From NCBI GenBank assembly GCA_030426545.1, contig JAUHYL010000043.1, forward strand, positions 1 to 34,699: a stretch of DNA of 34,699 bases. Direction: 5' to 3'. Source of the DNA: Gammaproteobacteria bacterium (GTDB lineage: Bacteria; Pseudomonadota; Gammaproteobacteria; Pseudomonadales; Halieaceae). Shown in pieces: positions 18,599 to 26,285 of the stretch. The position numbers were made by a program, and so were the translations under genes. How positions within the stretch are numbered: the stretch's first letter is position 1; every line of letters starts with the position of its first letter. Under the pieces are notes generated by a model, which had not been told where the DNA came from, did no database searches, and saw nothing but the letters and a program-made list of their open reading frames with translations.

Positions 18599-18668
18599 GC
18601 GCCACGCGAACGGCACCACCTGGCCGCTCCAACCACTATCCATAGCAACCTTTCCCAGGGGGAACCAG

Positions 18669-18935
18669 ATGATCATTCGGACTATTGCAGCCTGTGCTGC
18701 AATCCTGTTTTTTTCGGCCGGCAGTTACGCCGCGAAGCCTACCAGCATTGCCTTCGTGGCGAACGGGCAGACGGACGAGGGCACGCCCTTTGCCACCTAC
18801 ACCGTCAAATGTTCCAACGGCCAGCAAGCGGAACTCACCGCGTGGAACAAGCGGCGCAAATGGTGTGTTGGCGATGCGGTGAGCGAGCAATGCGAAAAGA
18901 AGCAGATCAAGGCGGCCAAGACCGCTTGCAAGTAG
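18669..18935 (+). CDS. Small periplasmic cysteine-containing hypothetical protein
   Basis: This 88-residue protein has a clear Sec signal peptide (MIIRTIAACAAILFFSAGSYA, cut before AKP). The mature domain of about 67 residues carries four cysteines, in KCSNG, WCVGD, QCEKK and the final ACK, consistent with two disulfides. The C-terminal part is basic (KKQIKAAKTACK). The family is not recognised. AGGGGGA at 18656-18662 precedes ATG 18669; the frame is open upstream to an earlier start at 18597, but without a ribosome-binding site. An intrinsic terminator follows at 18980. Confidence 0.7.
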   Translation: MIIRTIAACAAILFFSAGSYAAKPTSIAFVANGQTDEGTPFATYTVKCSNGQQAELTAWNKRRKWCVGDAVSEQCEKKQIKAAKTACK

Positions 18936-18979
18936 GACTGTGCGCCTGACCGATTAGCACGCACGCATTCTGACCAGTG

Positions 18980-19004
18980 AGCCGCGCATCGACGCGGCTT
19001 TTTT
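18980..19004 (+). terminator. Rho-independent terminator
   Basis: The stem AGCCGCG/CGCGGCT (7 bp) encloses the loop CATCGA and is followed directly by six T residues. It lies 45 bases after the stop of the small periplasmic protein gene and ends before the convergent phosphatase gene. Confidence 0.85.
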
Positions 19005-19032
19005 GCGCGCGACGCTCGCGCACCCAGGCTAT

Positions 19033-20034
19033 TCAATCATTCTCGAGGTAACGCCGGCGCAATTCTTCCCGCTCTCGTGGGCCCACGCCCAGCGCCTCGC
19101 GCAGATAGTCATCCACACTGGGGTAGTTTCGATCAATGCTGGCCAGGGCCTCCGCCAGATAGTCGGGGTGCACTTCCAGCATGGGCAGCACAGCCTCGGC
19201 CTGCAAATGTTCCATCTGGTACTTCCGCTGCAGGCGCGCCACCTGCTCATGGGGATCGTAGAAACGCTGCGTCAGCAGGTAATCCGCCATAATCACATCT
19301 CGCGGTACACCCAGGGCAAGCAATACCATGGCGACGGCAAAGCCTGTGCGGTCCTTGCCCGCCGCACAATGCACCAGGAAACGCGCATCATCGCGCTCCA
19401 GAATCTCGCGGAACATGCGGCTGTAGGTTGCAGTCTGGGCGTGCGCAAAATCGCGGTTAATTTCCAACATGAAGTCGAACATCGCCTGGCGATCGCCGAC
19501 ATGCCCTTCCGCTTCTTCGAAAAAACGTGAGTTACTGCCCGGCACAATGGGCAGGCTGGTAATTCGGGGTGGATTTTCAACAGGCAGGCGCGACGGCTCA
19601 CTTTGCTGCTCCTCCTCCCGGCGAAAATCGAAAATCAGGTTGAGCTGTAGCGAGCCCAGCAACGCCACATCCTCGGCACTGAGATCGGCAAGCTGCCCCG
19701 AGCGATACAGGTAGCCCCATTTCACACGACGCCCATCACTGCCGCGATAGCCACCGAAATCACGGAAGTTAGGTGTGCCACGCATGGCCAGCCTGCGCTC
19801 GGCGGCCAGCACTGCATTACCGAACTCGTCACGCACATGGAACTGGTGGCGCTGTTGCGGCGGCAGGCCGGAAATCTTCGCCAGGCTGCGCGCGTAATCG
19901 TAAGCTGCTTTCGCGTTCACATCATCGGCAACCGCTTCCACAGTCACCTCTACCCCCTTCTCGGAGGTTTGCCACTCCACGTGGTAGTCGCCATTTTCTT
20001 CGCGCCACACGTGCACGGCGTCGGGGATCAACAT
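19033..20034 (-). CDS. Tyrosine-protein phosphatase (MptpB/Y_phosphatase3 type)
   Basis: The protein is a cysteine phosphatase of the Y_phosphatase3 family, which includes mycobacterial MptpB and can act on phosphoproteins or phosphoinositides. The 333-residue product starts with a beta-rich N-terminal domain (about 1-80). It then has NFRDFGGY (89-96), LYRSGQLADL (109-118), FDFRREEE and the signature HC223-AAGKD-R229-TGFA, the CX5R P-loop with the Lys-Asp typical of this branch. There is no signal peptide. I chose ATG 20034; the frame extends to TTG 20136 but that would overlap the tetR gene. It lies 70 bases downstream of tetR on the same strand and may share its transcript. Physiological substrate unknown. 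Confidence 0.88.
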   Translation of the reverse strand: MLIPDAVHVWREENGDYHVEWQTSEKGVEVTVEAVADDVNAKAAYDYARSLAKISGLPPQQRHQFHVRDEFGNAVLAAERRLAMRGTPNFRDFGGYRGSDGRRVKWGYLYRSGQLADLSAEDVALLGSLQLNLIFDFRREEEQQSEPSRLPVENPPRITSLPIVPGSNSRFFEEAEGHVGDRQAMFDFMLEINRDFAHAQTATYSRMFREILERDDARFLVHCAAGKDRTGFAVAMVLLALGVPRDVIMADYLLTQRFYDPHEQVARLQRKYQMEHLQAEAVLPMLEVHPDYLAEALASIDRNYPSVDDYLREALGVGPREREELRRRYLEND

Positions 20035-20104
20035 TCCAGGTCTCTTCTCTCGCTTTTTACTCTGTGCGGATAACCGGGTGAGTTTACCCGGTACATTTGC
20101 GTGG

Positions 20105-20746
20105 CTATCCGCCGGGCGGGGCGCCCTTGTATTCAAACACCGCTTGCAGCAGTGTCTTGATGAGGTTCAACTGCTTTTCGAGTGCCTCTTCACTGAACGG
20201 GTCCTGTCCCAGCAGATCGCGGTACATGGGCGCCATCGTGACGTAGGACATCACCAGATTGTTAAAGGCCATCACCGCCCAGGGCTGCAAGCCGGTGCTC
20301 TCCAGCAGGGAAATGTCGCCTTCCTCGATCACGGCGCCGGGCTGGAACATGGGACTGAACAGGCGGTCGATCAGTTCATTCGTGTGGGGGCCACCTGAGA
20401 GTGCCGCGTGTTGCAGGAGGCGCGCCAGGTTCGGATTGGCGTGGTGCTGGCGAACAATAGTTTCCAGCCACTCAAATACGCGCTCCTTGTTGACCGGGCC
20501 TTTTTCCAGCTCCGCCAGGGGCGCCGAAAAGTCCTCCAGCAGCCGTTCCAGCACAGCCTGGTACAAGGCTTCCTTGTTCTTGAAGTGGTTGTAGAGACTG
20601 GGAGAACGGATGCCCACGCGGTCCGCCACCTCGCCCAGCGACGTCGCGCTGTAGCCCTTCTCTGCAAACAGGTCTTCGGCCGCTTCGAGGATACGCTCTG
20701 CGGTGCTGGTCTGCTCGCTGGTGACTGCCTGGTTTTCCATGCCCAT
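20105..20746 (-). CDS. TetR/AcrR family transcriptional regulator
   Basis: This 213-residue regulator has the TetR DNA-binding domain at about residues 16-62 (ERILEAAEDLFAEKGYSATS, then VADRVGIRSPSLYNHFKNKEAL). An all-helical ligand-binding domain follows, with several hydrophobic stretches (for example NNLVMSYVTMAPMY) suited to a lipophilic effector. ATG 20746 and ATG 20740 are both possible; neither has a strong ribosome-binding site. A perfect 16-bp palindrome lies 33 bases upstream and probably mediates autoregulation. Members often control fatty-acid, sterol or drug-efflux genes. The downstream phosphatase is the nearest candidate target; the effector is unknown. Confidence 0.92.
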   Translation of the reverse strand: MGMENQAVTSEQTSTAERILEAAEDLFAEKGYSATSLGEVADRVGIRSPSLYNHFKNKEALYQAVLERLLEDFSAPLAELEKGPVNKERVFEWLETIVRQHHANPNLARLLQHAALSGGPHTNELIDRLFSPMFQPGAVIEEGDISLLESTGLQPWAVMAFNNLVMSYVTMAPMYRDLLGQDPFSEEALEKQLNLIKTLLQAVFEYKGAPPGG

Positions 20747-20778
20747 CGCGCGACTGCGCTGTTTTCCAATAACGACTA

Positions 20779-20794
20779 ACTAATAGCTATTAGT
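20779..20794. promoter_or_regulatory. Operator-like perfect 16-bp palindrome upstream of tetR
   Basis: ACTAATAGCTATTAGT is a perfect 16-bp palindrome, 33 bases upstream of the tetR start and within the tetR-rpsT intergenic region. It overlaps a TATACT hexamer on the minus strand that could be the tetR -10 box. Size and symmetry fit a TetR-family operator. Confidence 0.7.
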
Positions 20795-20833
20795 ATACCC
20801 CAGCCCACGGACCCCGAGCCAGCGGCGGCGCGG

Positions 20834-20862
20834 TTGACAAGGAAGTGGCCAATGTGAATAAT
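20834..20862 (+). promoter_or_regulatory. Sigma-70 promoter of rpsT
   Basis: The -35 hexamer is a perfect TTGACA (20834-20839), followed by a 17-base spacer and AATAAT (20857-20862), with TGTG just before the -10. The predicted start point near 20869 leaves a leader of about 30 bases. A strong promoter is expected for a ribosomal protein. Confidence 0.85.
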
Positions 20863-20900
20863 CGCGCATCCTGAAATTACCCCTCCGAGGTATCGACAAC

Positions 20901-21167
20901 GTGGCTAACTCAGCACAGGCCAGAAAACGCGCCCGCCAGGCGGTCAAACGCCGCGCCCATAACGCCAGCCAACGTTCGCTGGTACGCACCGTGATAAAGC
21001 AGGTCAATGCCGCGGTAGATAAAGGCGACGCAGAAGCGGCCCAATCGGCCTACACCAATGCCGTTCCGGTCATCGATCGCATGGCCGACAAGGGCATCAT
21101 CCACAAGAACAAGGCAGCCCGTCACAAGAGCCGCCTGAACGCCCAGGTCAGGGCACTCTCAGCCTGA
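20901..21167 (+). CDS. rpsT: 30S ribosomal protein S20
   Basis: S20 binds 16S rRNA in the body of the small subunit. The 88-residue, Ala/Lys/Arg-rich helical protein begins [13 protein letters not shown] and contains [16 protein letters not shown] and the conserved [13 protein letters not shown] segment; the length is typical. The start codon is GTG at 20901. The nearest purine-rich site is GAGG at 20887-20890, ten bases away, a long spacing. E. coli rpsT also uses a non-ATG start (UUG) and is autoregulated at translation, so the weak start here may be functional. It is monocistronic, with its own promoter and terminator. Confidence 0.97.
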   Translation: MANSAQARKRARQAVKRRAHNASQRSLVRTVIKQVNAAVDKGDAEAAQSAYTNAVPVIDRMADKGIIHKNKAARHKSRLNAQVRALSA

Positions 21168-21215
21168 TCAGACCTGGCCTGCCCTTCCTCCCCATGGGCA
21201 GCTAGCAGACTCCGA

Positions 21216-21241
21216 AAGCCGGCAGCCAAGCCGGCTTTTTT
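21216..21241 (+). terminator. Rho-independent terminator of rpsT
   Basis: AAGCCGGC and GCCGGCTT form an eight-base stem around a short AGCCA-type loop, running into six T residues. It lies 48 bases after the rpsT stop. Confidence 0.9.
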
Positions 21242-21318
21242 GTGCCTGTCGCGGTCACACCCACAGGCCAAAGAAGCGCCCTGGCCCCACCAGCTTCAGC
21301 CAGCGGAACATCGGCGAC

Positions 21319-21365
21319 AAAAAAAGGGCCCGATCTTTATCCCTTGAAGAGACTGGATCGGACCC
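21319..21365 (-). terminator. Rho-independent terminator of the diiron oxygenase gene
   Basis: Read on the minus strand, GGGTCCGATC pairs with GATCGGGCCC (one G-T wobble) around a 20-base loop and is followed by seven T residues. It begins 51 bases beyond the stop of the ferritin-like gene at 21417 and faces the rpsT terminator. Confidence 0.8.
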
Positions 21366-21416
21366 CGGCTGTCACTATCACTCCCCTGGCAGCGCGCTGG
21401 CAGCTGCCGCGGGGTA

Positions 21417-22607
21417 TCAGGCGGCTGAGCTGGTCTGCCCCGCTTCATGCTCGGCATGCTTCTTGGCAAACTCTTCCAACATGGTCTGCTCATACGCCTG
21501 TGCCTCGTCGGTATCCAACGGGCGCTCCAGTGAGGACCAGTCGATATCGCCATCGGTGGCCAGGTTTTCGAACTCAAGAATGCCGAGTTCCTCGAACTTC
21601 GGACGCACGCGATCGGTGAGCAGGCCAATGCGATTGAGGTTGGGGATAACGCGCTGGAACAGCAGGTTGCGGAAGGTAGACATGACAAAGCCCTCAAGCA
21701 CCTTCTGTCTCGCCTCCTCAACATCCCACCCAAAGTGGCGGAAGACATCGGTGGCCACCAGGCGCTCGCGGCTGATAGCACAGGCCTCATAGGCGAACTG
21801 TGCGCGCTCTTCGCGCTCCTCATCGGTCAGCGTTTTGACAAATTCCTCGAGGTAGTTCACGCCAAAGGTGACATGGCGCGCCTCATCGCGGGTTACGAGG
21901 TACACCACATCCTTGAGTATCGGATCGGGTGTGGTTTCGCGCGTGGTGGCGAAGGCGGAAAGCGCCAGACCCTCAATCACGATCTGCATGCCGATAAACT
22001 TCATATCCCAACGCGCGTCCGTAAGGATCTTGTCGATGATGCTCTTAAGGTGCGTGTTGATCGGGTACATCATGCCGATACGCTTTTGCAGATACTTGTT
22101 GAACACCTCCACGTGACGCGCCTCGTCAAACGTTTGCGAGCCGGCGTAGAGCTTGGCGTTCAGTGTGGGCGCGCAGGAGCAGAGCTGGGATGCCACCAAC
22201 AGGGCGCCCTGCTCGCCGTGCAGAAACTGTGACAGGCTCCAGGCGTTCATGTGCAGCCAGAACTCGTCCTGGGTTTTCTCGTCCATCGCCAGGTAGGGCT
22301 CGTAGTCATGCAGGTTCATCATCTCCGGCGAGCGCATTTCCTCCGGCCAGGGACGATCCCAGTCAATATCGATCTCCGGATCCCAGTTGAGTTGCTTGCC
22401 GAGGTCGTAGAGCTTCTTGATGCGGTCGTCCTGGATTTTGTAGTCCCAGTTGTAGGCACCGGTGAGCGGCGTCTGGAAAATCTCGGCAATGTAATCGACA
22501 TCGGCGCTGGTCAGCCTCTCGTCCAGGTCTGGGCCGTCTTTGGGATAGTCGGCGCCGGCAAAGGTCTGGATCTTGCGCGGGGTCTCGTTCTTCCATTCAA
22601 CTTTCAT
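21417..22607 (-). CDS. Ferritin-like diiron oxygenase-type protein
   Basis: This 396-residue protein carries a complete carboxylate-bridged diiron pattern in a four-helix bundle: E132, E162-A-R-H165 (in TFDEARHVEVF), E212 (in VIEGLALSAF) and E242-A-R-H245 (in TRDEARHVTFG). The two identical DEARHV boxes mark a ferritin-like fold. Length and spacing suit an oxygenase, desaturase or N-oxygenase more than an iron-storage ferritin. The first 100 residues are rich in Trp, Asp and Pro (NWDPEIDIDWDRPWP) and may cap the active site. It is cytosolic, without a signal. The ATG at 22607 has GGAG about seven bases upstream. It is divergently transcribed from an AraC regulator, the probable controller. 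Substrate unknown; long-chain acyl or aromatic compounds are possibilities only. Confidence 0.85.
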   Translation of the reverse strand: MKVEWKNETPRKIQTFAGADYPKDGPDLDERLTSADVDYIAEIFQTPLTGAYNWDYKIQDDRIKKLYDLGKQLNWDPEIDIDWDRPWPEEMRSPEMMNLHDYEPYLAMDEKTQDEFWLHMNAWSLSQFLHGEQGALLVASQLCSCAPTLNAKLYAGSQTFDEARHVEVFNKYLQKRIGMMYPINTHLKSIIDKILTDARWDMKFIGMQIVIEGLALSAFATTRETTPDPILKDVVYLVTRDEARHVTFGVNYLEEFVKTLTDEEREERAQFAYEACAISRERLVATDVFRHFGWDVEEARQKVLEGFVMSTFRNLLFQRVIPNLNRIGLLTDRVRPKFEELGILEFENLATDGDIDWSSLERPLDTDEAQAYEQTMLEEFAKKHAEHEAGQTSSAA

Positions 22608-22681
22608 GAGTACCACTCCGAAATTAGTGACGTCGAAGGACTATGCGGCAGCCCCACAAGCCCGACAAGGTAATCTCTTGT

Positions 22682-22708
22682 CAAATGTTGGTCATTTGTG
22701 GCCAAATG
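22682..22708. promoter_or_regulatory. Three phased CAAATG/CATTTG half-sites between divergent genes
   Basis: CAAATG (22682-22687), CATTTG (22693-22698) and CAAATG (22703-22708) alternate in orientation with centres 11 and 10 bases apart, one helical turn each. They lie between the diiron oxygenase start (22607) and the araC start (22714). This is a plausible binding array for the adjacent AraC-type regulator. The last site ends five bases before the araC start codon, so binding there could repress it. Confidence 0.5.
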
Positions 22709-22713
22709 GCGTG

Positions 22714-23709
22714 ATGCCGCATCCGACCACACCAGCCCAGTACATCCTCATCCTGCTCGACATGATGGAAGAGCGCGGCTATGCGCGCGAGCAACTGCTG
22801 GCCAACACCTCGTTGCTGCAGACGGGGATAGACAACATTGGCGCGCGCGTGGGCGACGCAGATTTTCGCCAGCTTGTGGGCAACGCGATGGACCTTTCGA
22901 GTGATTCGGCACTGGGCCTGAAACTGGGCCTGCGCCTGCACCTCAGCGCTCACGCAGTGCTGGGCCAGGCATTCATGACCTGCCGCGACCTGGGCGAAGT
23001 GCTGGACCTGCTCATGGCGTACTACCACCTGCTATCGCCGGGCCTGCACCTGGAATACGACGTCGTCGACGAACACTGCGTACTCACCATCATGACGACA
23101 CCGGGTGATATCTACATCCAGTTTGGTTACGAGTTGCTATACGGGGCGTTCATCAACACGCTGCGCGGCATACTCAACGACCCGGATCTTGTTATCCGCA
23201 TGGAGCTACCGTACCCCGAACCCCTCCACAGCGCGCTGTACTATGAGGTGCTGGGGAAGGACACGCACTTCGACCACCCCCAGGGACGCATCCTGTTCGA
23301 CCGCACACTGTTGAGGATTCCGCTGCCCTCCTCCAACCCCGCTTTACGCAAGCTTTACGAGGCAGAATGTGCGCGCCTGCTGGCCGATATCGCGGGCGAG
23401 GCATCCGTCGCCGAACGCACCCTGAAGCTGCTGCGCAAACTGGAGGGGCAGTATCCGCAGATGCCGCAGATAGCGAACATGCTTAATCTCAGTCCACGCA
23501 CCTACCGCCGCCGTCTGGATGAAGAGGGGCAGTCCTTCCAGCGGCTGCTGGACCAGGTGCGCTCGGAACATGCCACCCGGTACCTGCAGAATACGCGGCT
23601 GCCGTTGTCCAGCATTGCCTACATGGTTGGCTTCAGCGACGCTTCAAATTTTCGGCGCGCGTATCTCAAGTGGACCGGAAAATCCCCCAGCCAGGTGCGC
23701 AGTGGCTAA
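22714..23709 (+). CDS. AraC family transcriptional regulator (Arabinose_bd-like N-domain)
   Basis: This 331-residue regulator has a large N-terminal domain (about 1-190) of the type found in Pseudomonas-like AraC regulators (PF12625 group), with phrases such as LGLKLGLRLHLSAHAVLG and YHLLSPGLHL. The C-terminal double helix-turn-helix (about 230-331) is AraC-type: MLNLSPRTYRRRLDEEG, FQRLLDQVRSEHATRYL, IAYMVGFSDASNFRRAYLKW and the final GKSPSQVR. The frame extends upstream to 22573, but that would overlap the divergent gene's start. ATG 22714 fits the usual N-terminus but has no clear ribosome-binding site; a GTG directly before it is also possible. Its stop overlaps the patatin gene by eight bases, so regulator and hydrolase are co-translated. 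It likely controls the divergent diiron gene. Confidence 0.92.
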   Translation: MPHPTTPAQYILILLDMMEERGYAREQLLANTSLLQTGIDNIGARVGDADFRQLVGNAMDLSSDSALGLKLGLRLHLSAHAVLGQAFMTCRDLGEVLDLLMAYYHLLSPGLHLEYDVVDEHCVLTIMTTPGDIYIQFGYELLYGAFINTLRGILNDPDLVIRMELPYPEPLHSALYYEVLGKDTHFDHPQGRILFDRTLLRIPLPSSNPALRKLYEAECARLLADIAGEASVAERTLKLLRKLEGQYPQMPQIANMLNLSPRTYRRRLDEEGQSFQRLLDQVRSEHATRYLQNTRLPLSSIAYMVGFSDASNFRRAYLKWTGKSPSQVRSG

Positions 23710-24769
23710 AGCGCTGGCGGTATATCTCGGCCGCGATGCGGCGCGGCGAATCGGCGACGAGGGCTGGTCGCCGGATTTGTTTGATCTGCTGATCGGCGCC
23801 TCCGGCGGCGCCAAGTGGCTTATCCTGGGGCACCTGGATCGCATTCTGTTCGGCGATTTTCTACCGCGAGGTACGCGCTCACTGAGTGCGCTGGGCTCTT
23901 CAATAGGTTCCTGGCGCCACGCCTGCCTGGTGCAGCCAGACCCGGTCGCTGCGATTGAACGACTGGAACACGCCTACCTGACACAGACCTACAGCAGCGG
24001 CCGGCCCGCGGTAACTGAAATCAGCGACGTCAGCCGCGCGATGCTGGAGCAGCTGCTGGGGCCGGAAGGCGTTCGCCACCTGGTCAACCATCCGCGCATC
24101 CGCTCCCACATCGTCACGGCGCGTGGCCGTGGCCCGGCCGGATCTACCTCCAACACCTTGCTTGCCACCGCTATGGGTACTGCGGCGCTGGGCAACAGTA
24201 TCAGCCGGCAGTTGCTGCAAACGCATTTTCAACGCGTGGTTTTTCACAGCGGGGAACGCGCCGATTCGCATCTTCACTTCAGTGATTTCCAGACCCGCTA
24301 CTGCCCATTGCGCGAAGAAAACACCCGCGAAGCACTGCGCGCCAGTGGTTCAATTCCCTTCGTGCTGACCGGCGAACGCGATATTGCCGGGGCGCCGCCC
24401 GGCCACTACTGGGACGGGGGCATCATCGACTACCACTTTGATCTCAGCCAGTATGAAAGTGATGGCCTGCTGTTGTATCCACACTTCAGTGCGAATGTAG
24501 TACCAGGCTGGTTCGACAAATTTCTACCCTGGCGCAAAACCGCTATCGCCGAGATAGACAAGCTGGTGCTGCTGTGCCCCACGCCGGCATTCATCGCCGA
24601 CCTGCCCCATGGCAAGATACCGGATCGCTCGGATTTCAGGCGCATGGCACCAGAACAGCGCGTGCACTACTGGCAGGAATGCATCCAGCGCAGCCGCGCG
24701 CTGGCGGAAGAATTTGCCGAGCTGTTGCAGGGAAGCAACCCGTTGCGGGGCGCGGAACTACTCAGCTGA
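23702..24769 (+). CDS. Patatin-like phospholipase family protein
   Basis: Patatin-like proteins are serine lipid-acyl hydrolases using a Ser-Asp dyad. This 355-residue protein has the nucleophile elbow G-A-S34-G-G (in DLLIGASGGAKW) and the Asp motif D238-G-G (in YWDGGIIDY). Both are in the right order and spacing. The usual N-terminal DGGGxRG oxyanion loop is not evident, so this belongs to a divergent subgroup. There is no signal peptide. The start is GTG 23702, inside the last codons of araC (eight-base overlap). Further upstream starts in the frame would lie deep in araC. Context suggests it acts with the AraC-controlled oxygenase on an ester or lipid substrate; this is inference. Confidence 0.82.
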   Translation: MAKALAVYLGRDAARRIGDEGWSPDLFDLLIGASGGAKWLILGHLDRILFGDFLPRGTRSLSALGSSIGSWRHACLVQPDPVAAIERLEHAYLTQTYSSGRPAVTEISDVSRAMLEQLLGPEGVRHLVNHPRIRSHIVTARGRGPAGSTSNTLLATAMGTAALGNSISRQLLQTHFQRVVFHSGERADSHLHFSDFQTRYCPLREENTREALRASGSIPFVLTGERDIAGAPPGHYWDGGIIDYHFDLSQYESDGLLLYPHFSANVVPGWFDKFLPWRKTAIAEIDKLVLLCPTPAFIADLPHGKIPDRSDFRRMAPEQRVHYWQECIQRSRALAEEFAELLQGSNPLRGAELLS

Positions 24770-24791
24770 GCAGCGCTTTAAGCAGACAGCG

Positions 24792-26285
24792 TCAGGCGAA
24801 GCGACCCGCGCCGAGTTGATAGGTTTTTCCGCAGCATTCCTCGGATGTCATAACCGCCATCAACTTCGCGTCTTCACTGTAAGCCACCGTGCGCCGTCCG
24901 TCCGGCAGTTCGAACACCGCGACGGCTCGCCACGGTTCCATGCCCTGGTACAAGACCGTATAACCCGCTACGACGCCTTCGCCCTGCCAGTCTGACACCA
25001 CTTCACGAATGTCGGTGGCGGCACGCACCTCCTCGGTAACATCGGCAAAAGACCAACCCTTTGCGGGTGGTTGCGTGGACCAGAGTGCACAGGCCTGCTT
25101 GGTGAGAACACCGCTGACGGTGGTCACGAGCCCCCGATCTCCCGGGTGCTCGCGCAGGCGTTGCGCCATCCTGACAGTTGCCTGAAAGACAAAATTATTC
25201 AGCGGCCCACCGGCGAATGTCATGCCGCCCGTCACGCTGAGATCGCCGCTTCCGGACAGGCCGAACTCCTCGCTCTGCACGCGCACGGCAAACGGAAAGC
25301 AGGAGTAGAGTTCTTTGTGGGCCACGTCGTTGAAGTCCACGCCGGCCAGTTCCATCGCCCTGCGGCCGGCGCACCGAAAACCTTCGCTGGCGCCGAGGTT
25401 GCCACGGCTGGACACCACCGCCATGAAATTTGCCTCGGTGGAAACCTGCGGAAAAACCCATTGCTCGCGCGGTACCGCCAGCGCTTCTGCGGTTGCGGCA
25501 CAACAGAGAATCAGGCCGGCAGCCTGGTCCACCGTCCATTGACTGTTGTGCAACTTGGTATACGGAAACGCGAGCATTCGATTCTTCGCAGAGTGCTCGC
25601 GGATATGGCCGGCCGCGACCGGCGTGTCGTACCAGGCATCAGGATTTGCCGCGGCAATCTCGCTGAAGCGCGCGTACATCGCAGCCATCTGGTCGCGATG
25701 CTCATCGACACTCAGCCCCTGTTGATAACGCAGGGCGCTGTCCATGATCGCGTAATAGCCTACCGGCATACCCAGCCCGGCAGCGGCTTCGACCTCAGAC
25801 ATCATCTCTGCCGCGGGCTGCAACAGTACGTCGGGGGCCACACCCTCCTGCACAGTAACCGGTGCCTGGGCATTCGCCCGGGCCGCGCACTGGTCGCGGT
25901 AGCGCGCTTCACCACCGGCTATCAGAAGGATATCGGCATCGCCACTGACAATGCGCTGACAGGCACGATCAATCAGACTCTGCTGCAGGATGCCGAAATC
26001 GGCGAGCAGTGTGGTCGCCCCCGCCGCACCCAACTTCTGTGCCAGGATGCGACCGGGATCGCTGTAATCCCAAAGACTATTGGGCACCATGATCTCGTCG
26101 GCCTGCACCAGCAGAGCATCGCTGCCGGCATCTGCAGCAGCGCGGCGCAGTGCTTCCTCCATAAGCGCAACCGGCTCCAGCGCAGCGCTGTAATCGTCGA
26201 CCTTTTGCTGCACCGCGCCCACACCCACCAACACCGGCGTGTTCGCGGGCACATCGCCTGTTGTATTTGCCACCGCGTCAACCAT
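24792..26285 (-). CDS. Thiolase-like protein type 1 (TLP1-like, with extra C-terminal domain)
   Basis: This 497-residue protein has the thiolase fold pattern (VLVGVGAVQQ at the start, IAGGEARYRD, VPREQWVFP, GNLGASEGF) followed by an added C-terminal domain (about 420-497: GYTVLYQGMEPWRAVAVFEL...). I recognise this as the arrangement of thiolase-like protein type 1 from mycobacteria. The classical catalytic residues look altered: no CxS nucleophile loop is seen in the N-terminal part (the region reads FGILQQSLIDRACQ), and the usual GGHPxG segment reads GGMTFAGGPLNN. It may therefore bind acyl-CoA without Claisen chemistry. ATG 26285 overlaps the oxidoreductase stop by eight bases; earlier starts (26303, 26363) would lie deep in that gene. 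Probably co-transcribed with the luciferase-like gene. Confidence 0.82.
   Translation of the reverse strand: MVDAVANTTGDVPANTPVLVGVGAVQQKVDDYSAALEPVALMEEALRRAAADAGSDALLVQADEIMVPNSLWDYSDPGRILAQKLGAAGATTLLADFGILQQSLIDRACQRIVSGDADILLIAGGEARYRDQCAARANAQAPVTVQEGVAPDVLLQPAAEMMSEVEAAAGLGMPVGYYAIMDSALRYQQGLSVDEHRDQMAAMYARFSEIAAANPDAWYDTPVAAGHIREHSAKNRMLAFPYTKLHNSQWTVDQAAGLILCCAATAEALAVPREQWVFPQVSTEANFMAVVSSRGNLGASEGFRCAGRRAMELAGVDFNDVAHKELYSCFPFAVRVQSEEFGLSGSGDLSVTGGMTFAGGPLNNFVFQATVRMAQRLREHPGDRGLVTTVSGVLTKQACALWSTQPPAKGWSFADVTEEVRAATDIREVVSDWQGEGVVAGYTVLYQGMEPWRAVAVFELPDGRRTVAYSEDAKLMAVMTSEECCGKTYQLGAGRFA

Noticed and set aside
22573-22713. Extended araC start at 22573 or 22606
   Set aside because: It would overlap the start of the divergent diiron gene and adds residues without family similarity.
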